This document shows, piece by piece, positions 1 through 6,515 of a stretch of DNA of 9,492 nucleotides (positions are counted from its first letter, which is position 1; each line of letters starts with the position of its first letter). The DNA comes from Bacteroidales bacterium. GTDB lineage: Bacteria; Bacteroidota; Bacteroidia; Bacteroidales; JAOZVK01. A program made the translations under genes and the position numbers. A model generated the notes under the pieces. That model did no database searches, had not been told where the DNA came from, and was given only the letters and a program-made list of their open reading frames with translations. The stretch lies in the NCBI GenBank assembly GCA_029938185.1, contig JAOZVK010000197.1, positions 1-9,492 of the forward strand, read 5' to 3'.

Positions 1-67
1 AAAAGTCCGTAAGGACGACCTATTGTTAGCCCCGTATGAAGCAAAGCGAAATGCGAGGAATGCTTAG
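1..67. repeat. Hairpin-linker-hairpin repeat, copy 1
   Basis: This is one of three related units (the others are at 4431-4507 and 8113-8159). Hairpin 1 is GTCC(5-8)-GTAA-GGAC(13-16). A 13-nt linker, gacctattgttag (17-29), follows. Hairpin 2 pairs CCCCGTAT (30-37) with ATGCGAGG (51-58) around the loop gaagcaaagcgaa, with one mismatch and one G-T pair. The copy at 4431 is nearly identical over about 60 bases. The element touches the window edge, so its left end is not seen. It lies over 200 bp upstream of the caspase gene. A REP-like mobile repeat or a structured RNA are both possible. Confidence 0.7.
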
Positions 68-162
68 AACGCTTGCTAATTTAACTTTGACAAAGTTTAA
101 AACTTTGTCAAAGTTGGACTTACGTAATTAAAAAATGTAAATTTATAACCGTTTGCAGTATA
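68..162. repeat. Palindrome-bearing dispersed repeat, long copy
   Basis: This matches 6254-6329. The shared parts are aacg....aatttaactttgaca at the left and the run from atgtaaatttataaccgttt through cagtata at the right. This copy holds a perfect 33-nt inverted repeat at 83-115: 16-bp arms (AACTTTGACAAAGTTT and its complement) around a single A. Each arm is itself close to palindromic. The 6254 copy has only one arm-length palindrome, so the two copies differ by an 18-nt expansion of the palindrome. The element ends about 110 bp before the caspase start codon. It could be a MITE-like or REP-like element; a promoter within it is possible but not shown. Confidence 0.65.
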
Positions 163-273
163 ATGATAATACAATAAAAAAATAATAAAATTAGAGCTAA
201 TAATATTGTTGTAATTTTTATAAGCCCAGCTTAGAACTTTTAAAATAAAATAAAATTAAAAAAACCAAAAAAA

Positions 274-2469
274 ATGAAAAACATAAAATCAATTATTACA
301 ATAATACTACTAATAGCCACAACAGCAAGCACAAAAGCACAAATACTAAACACAAAAGTAGTAGCCGATTACAGACCAGCAAGCAGTATAGTTACATTTT
401 CGCCAGATAATAAATATATGGTAACTGCCGGTTGGCAAGGAGTAAGAATATACAAATTTAGGAATGCAAAACCAAAACTTATTAAAACTATTAAAGACCA
501 TAGTAGTTTTGTTAGTTCAGTATGTTTTTCAACTGATGGCAAATATCTTGCTAGTGGTTCCGATGACAAAACAGTAAAAATATATTCAGTATCTGATGGC
601 AGTTTTTCGCTTTTAAAAACTCTTACTGATCATAGTGACGAAGTATATTCAGTAAGTTTTTCATCTGATGGCAAATATCTTGCTACTGGTTCCAGGGACA
701 AAACAGTAAAAATATATTCAGTATCTAATGGCAGTTTTTCGCTTTTAAAAACTCTTACTGATCATAGCAATTATGTAGAATCAGTAAGTTTTTCATCTGA
801 TAGCAAATATCTTGTCAGCGGCTCTTGGTACAAAACAGTAAAAATATATTCAGTATCCAACGGCAGTTTTTCGCTTTTAAAAACTCTTACCGAGCATAAA
901 GGTTGGATATATTCAGTAAGCTTTTCATCTGATGGCAAATATCTTGCTAGTGGTGGTTATGATGGTCTTATAGTTTATAGATTGACTGAAATTTTACAAC
1001 CAGCTATTTTAAGTATAAAAAACTCTACTTTTATTGATGCTAATAAAAATGGTATTCTTGAAGCTGGCGAGAATGCACAATTATCAATAAATATAAAAAA
1101 CTATGGCAAAGGCAAAGCTAATAATCTAAAATGTTTTACAAAAGTAAGCCCCAGTATATCTGGGCTTTCGTATAGTTTGCCAAGTTCGGTAAATATTGCT
1201 GCAAATGGTGAACAAACTATTAATATTCCTATAAGTACAAATATTGATTTGCCTACAAAAAATATAAGTATAAAAGTAAGTTTTACCGAAACTAATGGTT
1301 TTCAGCCTGCTCCTGTAAGTTTTAATATTACTACACAAGCTATGGCAAAAGCTAAACTTGTTGTAAGTAGCTATAATACACAAATAAAAAAACAGAGTTT
1401 ATCAAATATTGATTTTATTGTAAAAAATAATGGTTTTGGTATAGCCGAAAATGTAAAAATAAAATTTACTTTGCCAGCCAATGTATATGCAAGCAACAAA
1501 TTGGAATATTCTATTGGTAGTATTTCGGCAAAAAGTAAACAAATACAGCCTTTTAGTTTTTTGGTAACTGCAAATTATAAATCCAAAACATTGCCTATAA
1601 AAGTTTCAGTAACAGAAAAATATGCTAAATTTGGACAAAACAAAACATTTTATTTAAAAGTTACCGAAGGCGGTATTGTTGTAGATAATACAAAGCCGGT
1701 AATCAGTATACACCAACCAATTACAGAAAATAGTAATACACAATCGGAAAATCAGGAAATTAGTGGCAGCATTACAAGTAAAAACCCTTTGCAAAGCATA
1801 AAAATAAATGATGTTCCTATTACAACAAGTGCAAATTTTTCGCATACAGTATTGCTCAAAACCGGTAATAATAGTTTTAGAATTGTAGTTACAGATAAAA
1901 AAGGCAAATCTATGAGCAAAACAATAAATATAAACCGCCTGTCTAAAGTTTCTAATATTGATACGGATATACCAAATAATTATATAAAAAAACCAAATAC
2001 TTATGCTCTTGTTATTGGCAACGAAAATTATAGTGGTAATATATCAAATGTTCCTTATGCAATAAACGATGCTAATATTTTTAGACAATATTTAATAAAA
2101 ACAATAGGGTTGCCTGCCAATAATATCACATTGCTCAAAAATGCTAGTGTTACCAGTATGTCAAAAGAAATAAAAAGCTTTATATACAGACAAGAAATAA
2201 ACCCTGAAGCCGAATTTATTTTCTATTATTCGGGACATGGCACAAATGATGACCACACTAAAACAGCATATTTGTTGCCAAGTGATATAGAAGATAATGG
2301 TTTAAATAAATTTGCTGTCTCTATTCCCGAATTATACAATGATTTAGCAAGACACAAAACCAAACGTGTAACTATTTTTCTTGATGCATGTTTCAGTGGT
2401 TTGGGTAGAGGAGAAAACATAGAAAAGGGTAGTAAAGCCGGTGGTGGACGTGTGCCAAAATCAGTTTAA
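274..2469 (+). CDS. Exported WD40 / CARDB-like / caspase (C14) protein, truncated by in-frame stop
   Basis: This is a probable cysteine peptidase of the caspase/metacaspase type carried by an exported multidomain protein. Residues 1-22 are a signal peptide (cleavage before Gln23). Residues about 30-240 hold five WD40-type repeats, the first degenerate and the last three to four of exact 44-residue period. Two CARDB/NEW3-like beta domains follow (about 244-350 and 360-465), the first with a D-x-N-x-N-G...G-E motif at 255-266. An Ig-like domain spans about 473-556. The caspase large-subunit region starts with YALVIGNENY (577-586) and carries the expected dyad: His655 in YYSGHGT and Cys706 in LDACFSG. 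Translation stops after residue 731, before the small-subunit strand, and the missing part continues in the same frame (2470-2736). The start ATG follows an A-rich leader with no Shine-Dalgarno motif, usual in Bacteroidota. Without readthrough the protease is probably inactive; the domain call is firm. Confidence 0.9.
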   Translation: MKNIKSIITIILLIATTASTKAQILNTKVVADYRPASSIVTFSPDNKYMVTAGWQGVRIYKFRNAKPKLIKTIKDHSSFVSSVCFSTDGKYLASGSDDKTVKIYSVSDGSFSLLKTLTDHSDEVYSVSFSSDGKYLATGSRDKTVKIYSVSNGSFSLLKTLTDHSNYVESVSFSSDSKYLVSGSWYKTVKIYSVSNGSFSLLKTLTEHKGWIYSVSFSSDGKYLASGGYDGLIVYRLTEILQPAILSIKNSTFIDANKNGILEAGENAQLSINIKNYGKGKANNLKCFTKVSPSISGLSYSLPSSVNIAANGEQTINIPISTNIDLPTKNISIKVSFTETNGFQPAPVSFNITTQAMAKAKLVVSSYNTQIKKQSLSNIDFIVKNNGFGIAENVKIKFTLPANVYASNKLEYSIGSISAKSKQIQPFSFLVTANYKSKTLPIKVSVTEKYAKFGQNKTFYLKVTEGGIVVDNTKPVISIHQPITENSNTQSENQEISGSITSKNPLQSIKINDVPITTSANFSHTVLLKTGNNSFRIVVTDKKGKSMSKTININRLSKVSNIDTDIPNNYIKKPNTYALVIGNENYSGNISNVPYAINDANIFRQYLIKTIGLPANNITLLKNASVTSMSKEIKSFIYRQEINPEAEFIFYYSGHGTNDDHTKTAYLLPSDIEDNGLNKFAVSIPELYNDLARHKTKRVTIFLDACFSGLGRGENIEKGSKAGGGRVPKSV
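499..981 (+). repeat. 132-bp tandem repeats encoding WD40 blades
   Basis: Units begin at 535, 667, 799 and 931, each exactly 132 bp (44 codons) apart; the last is partial, and a more diverged unit precedes them. Compared by eye, units 1 and 2 differ at about 12 of 132 positions and units 2 and 3 at about 23. The differences cluster in two short patches: the codons for SDD/SRD/SWY and for HSDEVY/HSNYVE/HKGWIY. The intervening stretch encoding KTVKIYSV...SFSLLKTL is almost unchanged even at silent sites. This indicates recent duplication or homogenisation of propeller blades. The usual WD dipeptide is replaced by IYS. Confidence 0.9.
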
Positions 2470-2736
2470 TTAAAAGGAAATATTGTAGTATTTTCGGCAG
2501 CAAGCAAAAAACAAAAAGCATATCCACACCATAAACAACAACATGGTTTGTTTACCTATTGTTTGCTAAAAATATTACAAGATACAAAAGGCAATATTAC
2601 ATATAAAAAATTATCGGAACTATTGCCACAAATAGTAGGTAATGAGGCAATAAATAACGGTATAAAAAAACAAACTCCTGAAATAAATGCAAGTCCGAAA
2701 ATAAAAAATAATTGGGGAGATTGGAAATTAAAATAA
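2470..2736 (+). pseudogene. Detached C-terminal (small-subunit) part of the caspase protein
   Basis: This is in the same frame as the preceding gene and directly follows its TAA (2467-2469). The 88 residues read LKGNIVVFSAAS..., HGLFTYCLLKIL, then QTPEINASP and a closing NNWGDWKLK. These are the expected continuation of Bacteroidota caspase-domain proteins: a core beta strand with VVFSAAS, then H-G-L/I-F-T-Y, then a Q-x-P-x-x-x-x-SP...W-x-x-W tail. There is no ATG in the segment and the first plausible alternative start, TTG at 2548, already lies past the core strand. Independent translation is therefore unlikely. The segment is explained by a recent nonsense mutation, a base-call error, or suppression of the stop. 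Confidence 0.8.
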
Positions 2737-2832
2737 AAATATGTTGTGATTTGAAATATGTCAAATATTCTTACTTTTTATATGTTGTTATATTTTTTTA
2801 ATTGTAATGAAAATCAATAACATAATCGCCTA

Positions 2833-2867
2833 CTGTCGGCGTGGCTCTAAGTCACACCGACAGTTTT
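2833..2867 (+). terminator. Rho-independent terminator after the caspase gene
   Basis: A GC-rich stem stands out in an AT-rich context. CTGTCGGCGTG (2833-2843) pairs with CACACCGACAG (2853-2863) with one C-A mismatch, extended inward by a G-T and a C-G pair, leaving a 5-nt loop. TTTT follows directly. It lies about 97 bp after the end of the caspase reading frame and 45 bp before the next gene, so it should separate the two transcription units. Confidence 0.75.
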
Positions 2868-2911
2868 AAACAGACAAGATGTAACAGTACATACAATAAA
2901 ATTTAAAAAAC

Positions 2912-4267
2912 ATGAAATATTTAAAACAAATTTTTATAATTATTCTTTTCGCTTTTATTGTTCAGAATATATCGGGACAAGATAAGTTTAAAATAAAAAA
3001 AATAAATGAAGAAAAAGACTTTAATATTAAATATACTAATCTATCTTCAAGTCATTTTGTAAATACGATTGATACAATTATTTTGGATATAAATGCCAGT
3101 AAAGCGGAATTATTGAAAGTTATACGAGATGATACAAAAATAAAAGATACTCATATAAACAATATCTTAGATATTACTGATATTTTGGGCTTTAAAGTTA
3201 AAGATGGTTATAAAAAAAGATACTTTGTTGCTATTGATAAAAAGAAATTTTTTAGTAATTTTGTAAAAACTATAATTTATGATATACGCTTAAATTTGTT
3301 AAAAACATTAATTTATACAAAGAAAAAAGATTATAAAAGTATTTCAAAAAACTATTATAAATACTATAAGTCAATTTATACCAAAAAAAATACAATTAAA
3401 AATATAAAATTTAATCAAAAAGATACTTTGCTTGTTAGTTTAGAAAAAATACAAACAGACTTAGAAAAGCAAAAAAAAGATATGAGCATCAAACAAAAAT
3501 GGCAATGTGCTATACATGAGACGATTATTAAATTTGAAGATGAAAAAAGCATAAGTGATAAAACTGTTTATTATGTAACAAAACAAGTTTATAAAACATT
3601 AAATTATAGTAATAAAATAAGCCAAAATTTGGATAAAACAAATTATTTATTAAATGTAGACAAGGAAAATTTAAAAGTAGAAATTCAAAATAAAAAGAAA
3701 GAAGTTATATTTAAAAAAAAATTTAATACTTTTGAAAAAACATCAGTATTTATTAAATTTACAAAAATAAAAAGAACAACTAATATAATAAAAAATATAA
3801 TATTTTATAAGGATAGTAAACGAATAGTAGTAACAGAATATAAAGACTCTTATTCAATTTATAAGGCTAAATACGGCAAATATTATTTTAAAGTAGATTT
3901 AGCAGAACCATCTTATATATATTTATTTATGTATAGTCCTGATGATGATTCACACAATAAAGTTTTATTACTATTGTATCCTTTTTATGAAGAAGAAAAT
4001 CATAGTTTTGGTATTGGTACACATGAGTTTTGCAAAAAATATGAAATTGTATTATCAAAAACTACAAATAAAAAAGAGGAAAATGTTTATTTGACAATAA
4101 TAGCAACAAAAAATAAAATTAATAATATATTTAGTCTTTCAGAACGCATTGATAAACCCCAGTTAATTGAAAAAATAATTGATAAGGAAAATTGTAAAAA
4201 ACTTATTAATATTATTAACAATACTACTGATGTATATAGTAAAACGGTTATTTTTAGACTTAAGTAA
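2912..4267 (+). CDS. Exported protein with probable C-terminal DUF4384-like domain
   Basis: The 451-residue product has a signal peptide at 1-22 (…NISG|Q). The middle (about 30-300) is rich in Lys, Asn, Ile and Tyr and is not recognised; it is probably mostly helical around 120-240. The segment of about residues 318-425 resembles DUF4384: a beta strand YYFKVDLAEPSYIYLFMYSPD, then LLLLYPFYEEENHSFGIGTHEF, then a strand ending VYLTIIATKNKI. This matches the family layout of 'ylylf ... LLfP ... n.. ..G...' followed by '..iiAsk.pi'. DUF4384 occurs in bacterial proteins that also carry caspase domains, so its place directly downstream of a caspase gene is suggestive of a shared role. No catalytic motif is seen. 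The start ATG has an A-rich leader. The gene lies after its own upstream terminator, so it probably has its own promoter, which I could not identify. Confidence 0.85.
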   Translation: MKYLKQIFIIILFAFIVQNISGQDKFKIKKINEEKDFNIKYTNLSSSHFVNTIDTIILDINASKAELLKVIRDDTKIKDTHINNILDITDILGFKVKDGYKKRYFVAIDKKKFFSNFVKTIIYDIRLNLLKTLIYTKKKDYKSISKNYYKYYKSIYTKKNTIKNIKFNQKDTLLVSLEKIQTDLEKQKKDMSIKQKWQCAIHETIIKFEDEKSISDKTVYYVTKQVYKTLNYSNKISQNLDKTNYLLNVDKENLKVEIQNKKKEVIFKKKFNTFEKTSVFIKFTKIKRTTNIIKNIIFYKDSKRIVVTEYKDSYSIYKAKYGKYYFKVDLAEPSYIYLFMYSPDDDSHNKVLLLLYPFYEEENHSFGIGTHEFCKKYEIVLSKTTNKKEENVYLTIIATKNKINNIFSLSERIDKPQLIEKIIDKENCKKLINIINNTTDVYSKTVIFRLK

Positions 4268-4369
4268 GGTCTTCGACCTGTTTAATGTGGCTTACGCATT
4301 TACGTATATCACTATAACACAGTCGATTATGTAAAAACAAATGTTGAAAAACTTTTGTAAAGCTACTTA
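4267..4369. repeat. 103-bp dispersed repeat, copy A
   Basis: This aligns without gaps to 9331-9433. Both begin with the small hairpin AGGTC-TTC-GACCT and share gcttacg, ttatg, aaatgtt, ttttgtaa and a closing tactta at the same offsets. Copy A begins on the last base of the stop codon of the preceding gene. Copy B lies 57 bp after the stop of the last gene. Both are therefore immediate 3' flanks of exported-protein genes. The short hairpin lacks a proper T-tract, so a terminator role is doubtful. Confidence 0.7.
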
Positions 4370-4430
4370 GGGGGGAGTTGGCAGTCGGTTTACACAAGAG
4401 TAGGGCTGGCATATAAAATACAGAGCAATC

Positions 4431-4507
4431 AAAAGTCCGTAAGGACAACCTATTGTTAGCCCGTATGAAGCAAAGCGAAATACGGGGAATGCAAAGAATG
4501 TTTAGAA
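4431..4507. repeat. Hairpin-linker-hairpin repeat, copy 2
   Basis: Hairpin 1 is GTCC(4435-4438)-GTAA-GGAC(4443-4446). The linker aacctattgttag (4447-4459) is followed by hairpin 2, a perfect 7-bp stem CCCGTAT (4460-4466) / ATACGGG (4480-4486) around the same 13-nt loop as copy 1. After the stem, the copies share ggaatg...ttagaac, with a 9-nt insertion here that looks like a local duplication (gaatgcaaagaatg). It sits about 40 bp upstream of the next gene, close enough to be in its 5' leader. The 60 bp between copy A of the 103-bp repeat and this element hold nothing I recognise. Confidence 0.7.
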
Positions 4508-4548
4508 CTGAACACATAAAACATTAACTATTTAATATTTAAACTATT

Positions 4549-6228
4549 ATGAAAAGATTCACGATTTCAATTGTATTAACATTTTTTATTATAACGGCTT
4601 TCTCGCAAACGGTGGACTGTTTTTTATTTTCGGGAGATAAAAAAAGTAAGGAGGATATTCTAAAAAACAGCCTTTTTCGTTACCTGAAAGACCATAGAAA
4701 TATAGCAGAATTTAGTGCATGGTATCTCTCTTCTTTCTATTGGGATGAGATTATAAAAAACAACAATAAGATTTACAAAAACAGAAATACTAATAATATT
4801 GGTAGTTTATGGAAAAACCTGAAAGACAAAAATATATCAGATATTTTAGACAAAAGCAATTGTATTGCAAAATATCTTAATATAACCAAAAATCTTACCT
4901 TTGGTAAGTTCTTAGAAAATAAAATAGGTAATCTAAAAGCAACTCAAATTTCATATAATATTGAAAGCAAGAATATTAATGAAACGGCTATTGACAGTGT
5001 TGTTGGCAAATTGGATACATGGCTTAAAAATATAAAATTTACGATATTAGTAGATATTGATGAAGATGATATTATTTTTGAATATGATGGACTTACAGTA
5101 CAACAAAAAAATGAGATTAAAAATTCATTCATAAGTAGTTTAGTACAAGATAGAACAAGTTTACAGCAAATATTTACTGACAAAACATTAACATTAGTTT
5201 CAGGAAATCAAACAGACCCAAGTAGTGTGTGTTATAAAATGGCAAAGACCGACAATACAATATCTAATAAAGGTTTTTTGGCAAATGCAGATTATTATTT
5301 TCTTGTAAAAATTAGAAATTTAAGATTAAATTATAAACAAGTAGAAGGTTTTGATGAAAAAATATGGAAAATAGAAAATGTAAATATTCATATAGAGCTA
5401 CATAATTCGGCTGCAAATAAATCTATTGCTAATTATCAAACAGATTTAACAGATATTACTGGAGTTACAGACGGAACCACTTCGCATCGTGAATTGCCAG
5501 CAAAATTACATAAATTTATTTATGCTATAATATCTGTAGAACCCTTAGAAATAGGTTATTCTCACAAAACAGACGGTACTTTTTTTATGCAATTATATAA
5601 AGAACTAAGTGTATTATTTAACCCACTCACAAAATCAACAAATGGATTTCCTTTTAGAATTTTTGTTCAACAAGTAAAAGATAAGAACAAAAATACGCCA
5701 TCAACCAGCGATTTTACTGATATTCTAAACAAATTAGAAGCTAAGTATAATTTTAAAATAAATAAGGCGGTAGGTGCTGGTGCAAACGAAGGTGTACGAT
5801 ATGTAAATGTAGGTCTGAAAAATTGTTATTTTAGAATAAATCCATTTAAACAAGCTTTTAAAAATGAGCTTAATAGTTTGATTAATAAATCGTATGAAGT
5901 ATCAGCCAATTCGCCGAATTTTTTCTTACTTTTATGCGAAACAAGTTCACCATACGTTTATTTAAACGAATGTGTGATTCAAATTAATTTAAAAGGTACA
6001 TGTCCAAATACTGTTTTTAGTGGTTCGGATTTAACAATTAAAGTAGAAGACGAAAAAATGAATACATATCCTGATATAAAATCTAATTATAATGAGAAAG
6101 ATGCAATATTAAGGATTCGTTTAGACGATAAAGATGGTAAATGTATTCCATACGAAGCTGGTCTTGAGTATTATTTTGATATTTCAGACAAATCCGGAAA
6201 TACTTGTAGTTTTTCTTGTAGAAAATAG
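4549..6228 (+). CDS. Exported protein of unknown function, paralogue A
   Basis: The 559-residue product has a signal peptide at 1-19 (…TAFS|Q). It is a divergent paralogue of the gene at 6516. Matching landmarks, in order: ILVDIDEDD (166-174) with LITTDIDKS; NADYYFLVKIRNL (246-258) with KADYILLIQLNSI; FPFRIFVQQ (367-375) with YFFTIFVQQ; LKNCYF (423-428) with LKNCKF, followed in each by a helix and NKSYEV or NKKYSIV; and ILRIRLDD (520-527) with LKIRIED. The alternation of strands and helices suggests alpha/beta domains followed by a C-terminal beta domain. The '(A/N)ADY.L...' strand is reminiscent of periplasmic proteins of the CsgG/FlgT kind, but this is a weak impression. It has about ten Cys residues, many more than its paralogue, clustered towards the C-terminus, so disulphides are possible. 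No enzyme motif is seen. Confidence 0.85.
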   Translation: MKRFTISIVLTFFIITAFSQTVDCFLFSGDKKSKEDILKNSLFRYLKDHRNIAEFSAWYLSSFYWDEIIKNNNKIYKNRNTNNIGSLWKNLKDKNISDILDKSNCIAKYLNITKNLTFGKFLENKIGNLKATQISYNIESKNINETAIDSVVGKLDTWLKNIKFTILVDIDEDDIIFEYDGLTVQQKNEIKNSFISSLVQDRTSLQQIFTDKTLTLVSGNQTDPSSVCYKMAKTDNTISNKGFLANADYYFLVKIRNLRLNYKQVEGFDEKIWKIENVNIHIELHNSAANKSIANYQTDLTDITGVTDGTTSHRELPAKLHKFIYAIISVEPLEIGYSHKTDGTFFMQLYKELSVLFNPLTKSTNGFPFRIFVQQVKDKNKNTPSTSDFTDILNKLEAKYNFKINKAVGAGANEGVRYVNVGLKNCYFRINPFKQAFKNELNSLINKSYEVSANSPNFFLLLCETSSPYVYLNECVIQINLKGTCPNTVFSGSDLTIKVEDEKMNTYPDIKSNYNEKDAILRIRLDDKDGKCIPYEAGLEYYFDISDKSGNTCSFSCRK

Positions 6229-6253
6229 ATTTGACTTATATAATTATATTTAT

Positions 6254-6329
6254 AACGGTTGTGAATTTAACTTTGACAAAGTTGGAGTTAGGTAATTTAA
6301 AATGTAAATTTATAACCGTTTACAGTATA
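6254..6329. repeat. Palindrome-bearing dispersed repeat, short copy
   Basis: This is the counterpart of 68-162. It holds one palindrome, AACTTTG-A-CAAAGTT (6269-6283), where the other copy has a 33-nt inverted repeat. It is bounded by AACGGTT (6254-6260) and its complement AACCGTT (6314-6320). The right part, from aaaatgtaaatttataaccg onward, is nearly identical in the two copies and ends cagtata. It lies 25 bp after the stop of paralogue A and about 190 bp before paralogue B. Confidence 0.65.
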
Positions 6330-6372
6330 GTAGTATGAAATTGTAAATATTTACAGAATAAATTGGGCTACC

Positions 6373-6455
6373 CACGTAAACTTGGATATTTGCAATATCG
6401 TGCCACGATAACAATTTCTCAATTAGATATTTAACAGGGTGTTCAACTTTACGTG
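6373..6455. other. Inverted-repeat region with nested, competing hairpins
   Basis: CACGTAAACTTGGA (6373-6386) is the inverse of TTCAACTTTACGTG (6442-6455) at 12 of 14 positions. Inside lies a perfect 15-nt palindrome TATCGTG-C-CACGATA (6396-6410). A second hairpin, GATATT-TGC-AATATC (6385-6399), overlaps the first, so only one can form at a time. The region is 60 to 140 bp upstream of paralogue B. It could be a structured leader, an operator (the TATCGTGcCACGATA palindrome) or the remains of a small mobile repeat. Nothing else is recognised in the 287-bp gap between the two paralogues. Confidence 0.45.
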
Positions 6456-6515
6456 AATAATCGAAAATTGCACAGATTGAAAAAACATAATTCATAACTT
6501 TTAAAATAAAAACAA

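Noticed and set aside
159..164. TATAAT as a promoter -10 box for the caspase gene
   Set aside because: It lies in a repeat, no convincing -35 or Bacteroidota -33/-7 (TTG / TAnnTTTG) pair was found, and such hexamers are common in AT-rich DNA.
535..981. Regular repeats as a CRISPR array
   Set aside because: The period is a whole number of codons (44) within a continuous reading frame that encodes WD40 blades; there is no spacer structure.
1126..1383. 85-residue minus-strand reading frame, and similar ones at 369-569, 1654-1845, 4944-5183, 6611-6835 and 7739-7939
   Set aside because: They are antisense to well-supported genes, with compositions rich in Ile, Phe, Ser and Cys typical of shadow frames.
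2440..2480. Programmed or accidental frameshift in the caspase gene
   Set aside because: The frame is the same before and after the TAA, so a single stop codon is the only disruption.
2548..2736. Separate small gene starting at TTG 2548
   Set aside because: It is the in-frame tail of the caspase gene. The TTG is an internal Leu of HGLFTY, and the core strand lies upstream of it.
2749..2766. ATTTGA-AATATG-TCAAAT hairpin after the caspase stop
   Set aside because: It is only 6 bp and AT-rich. The GC-rich stem at 2833-2863 is a far better terminator.
4260..4517. 85-residue minus-strand reading frame
   Set aside because: It lies across two dispersed repeats, encodes no recognisable domain and has no leader. 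Its openness is explained by the repeat sequence.
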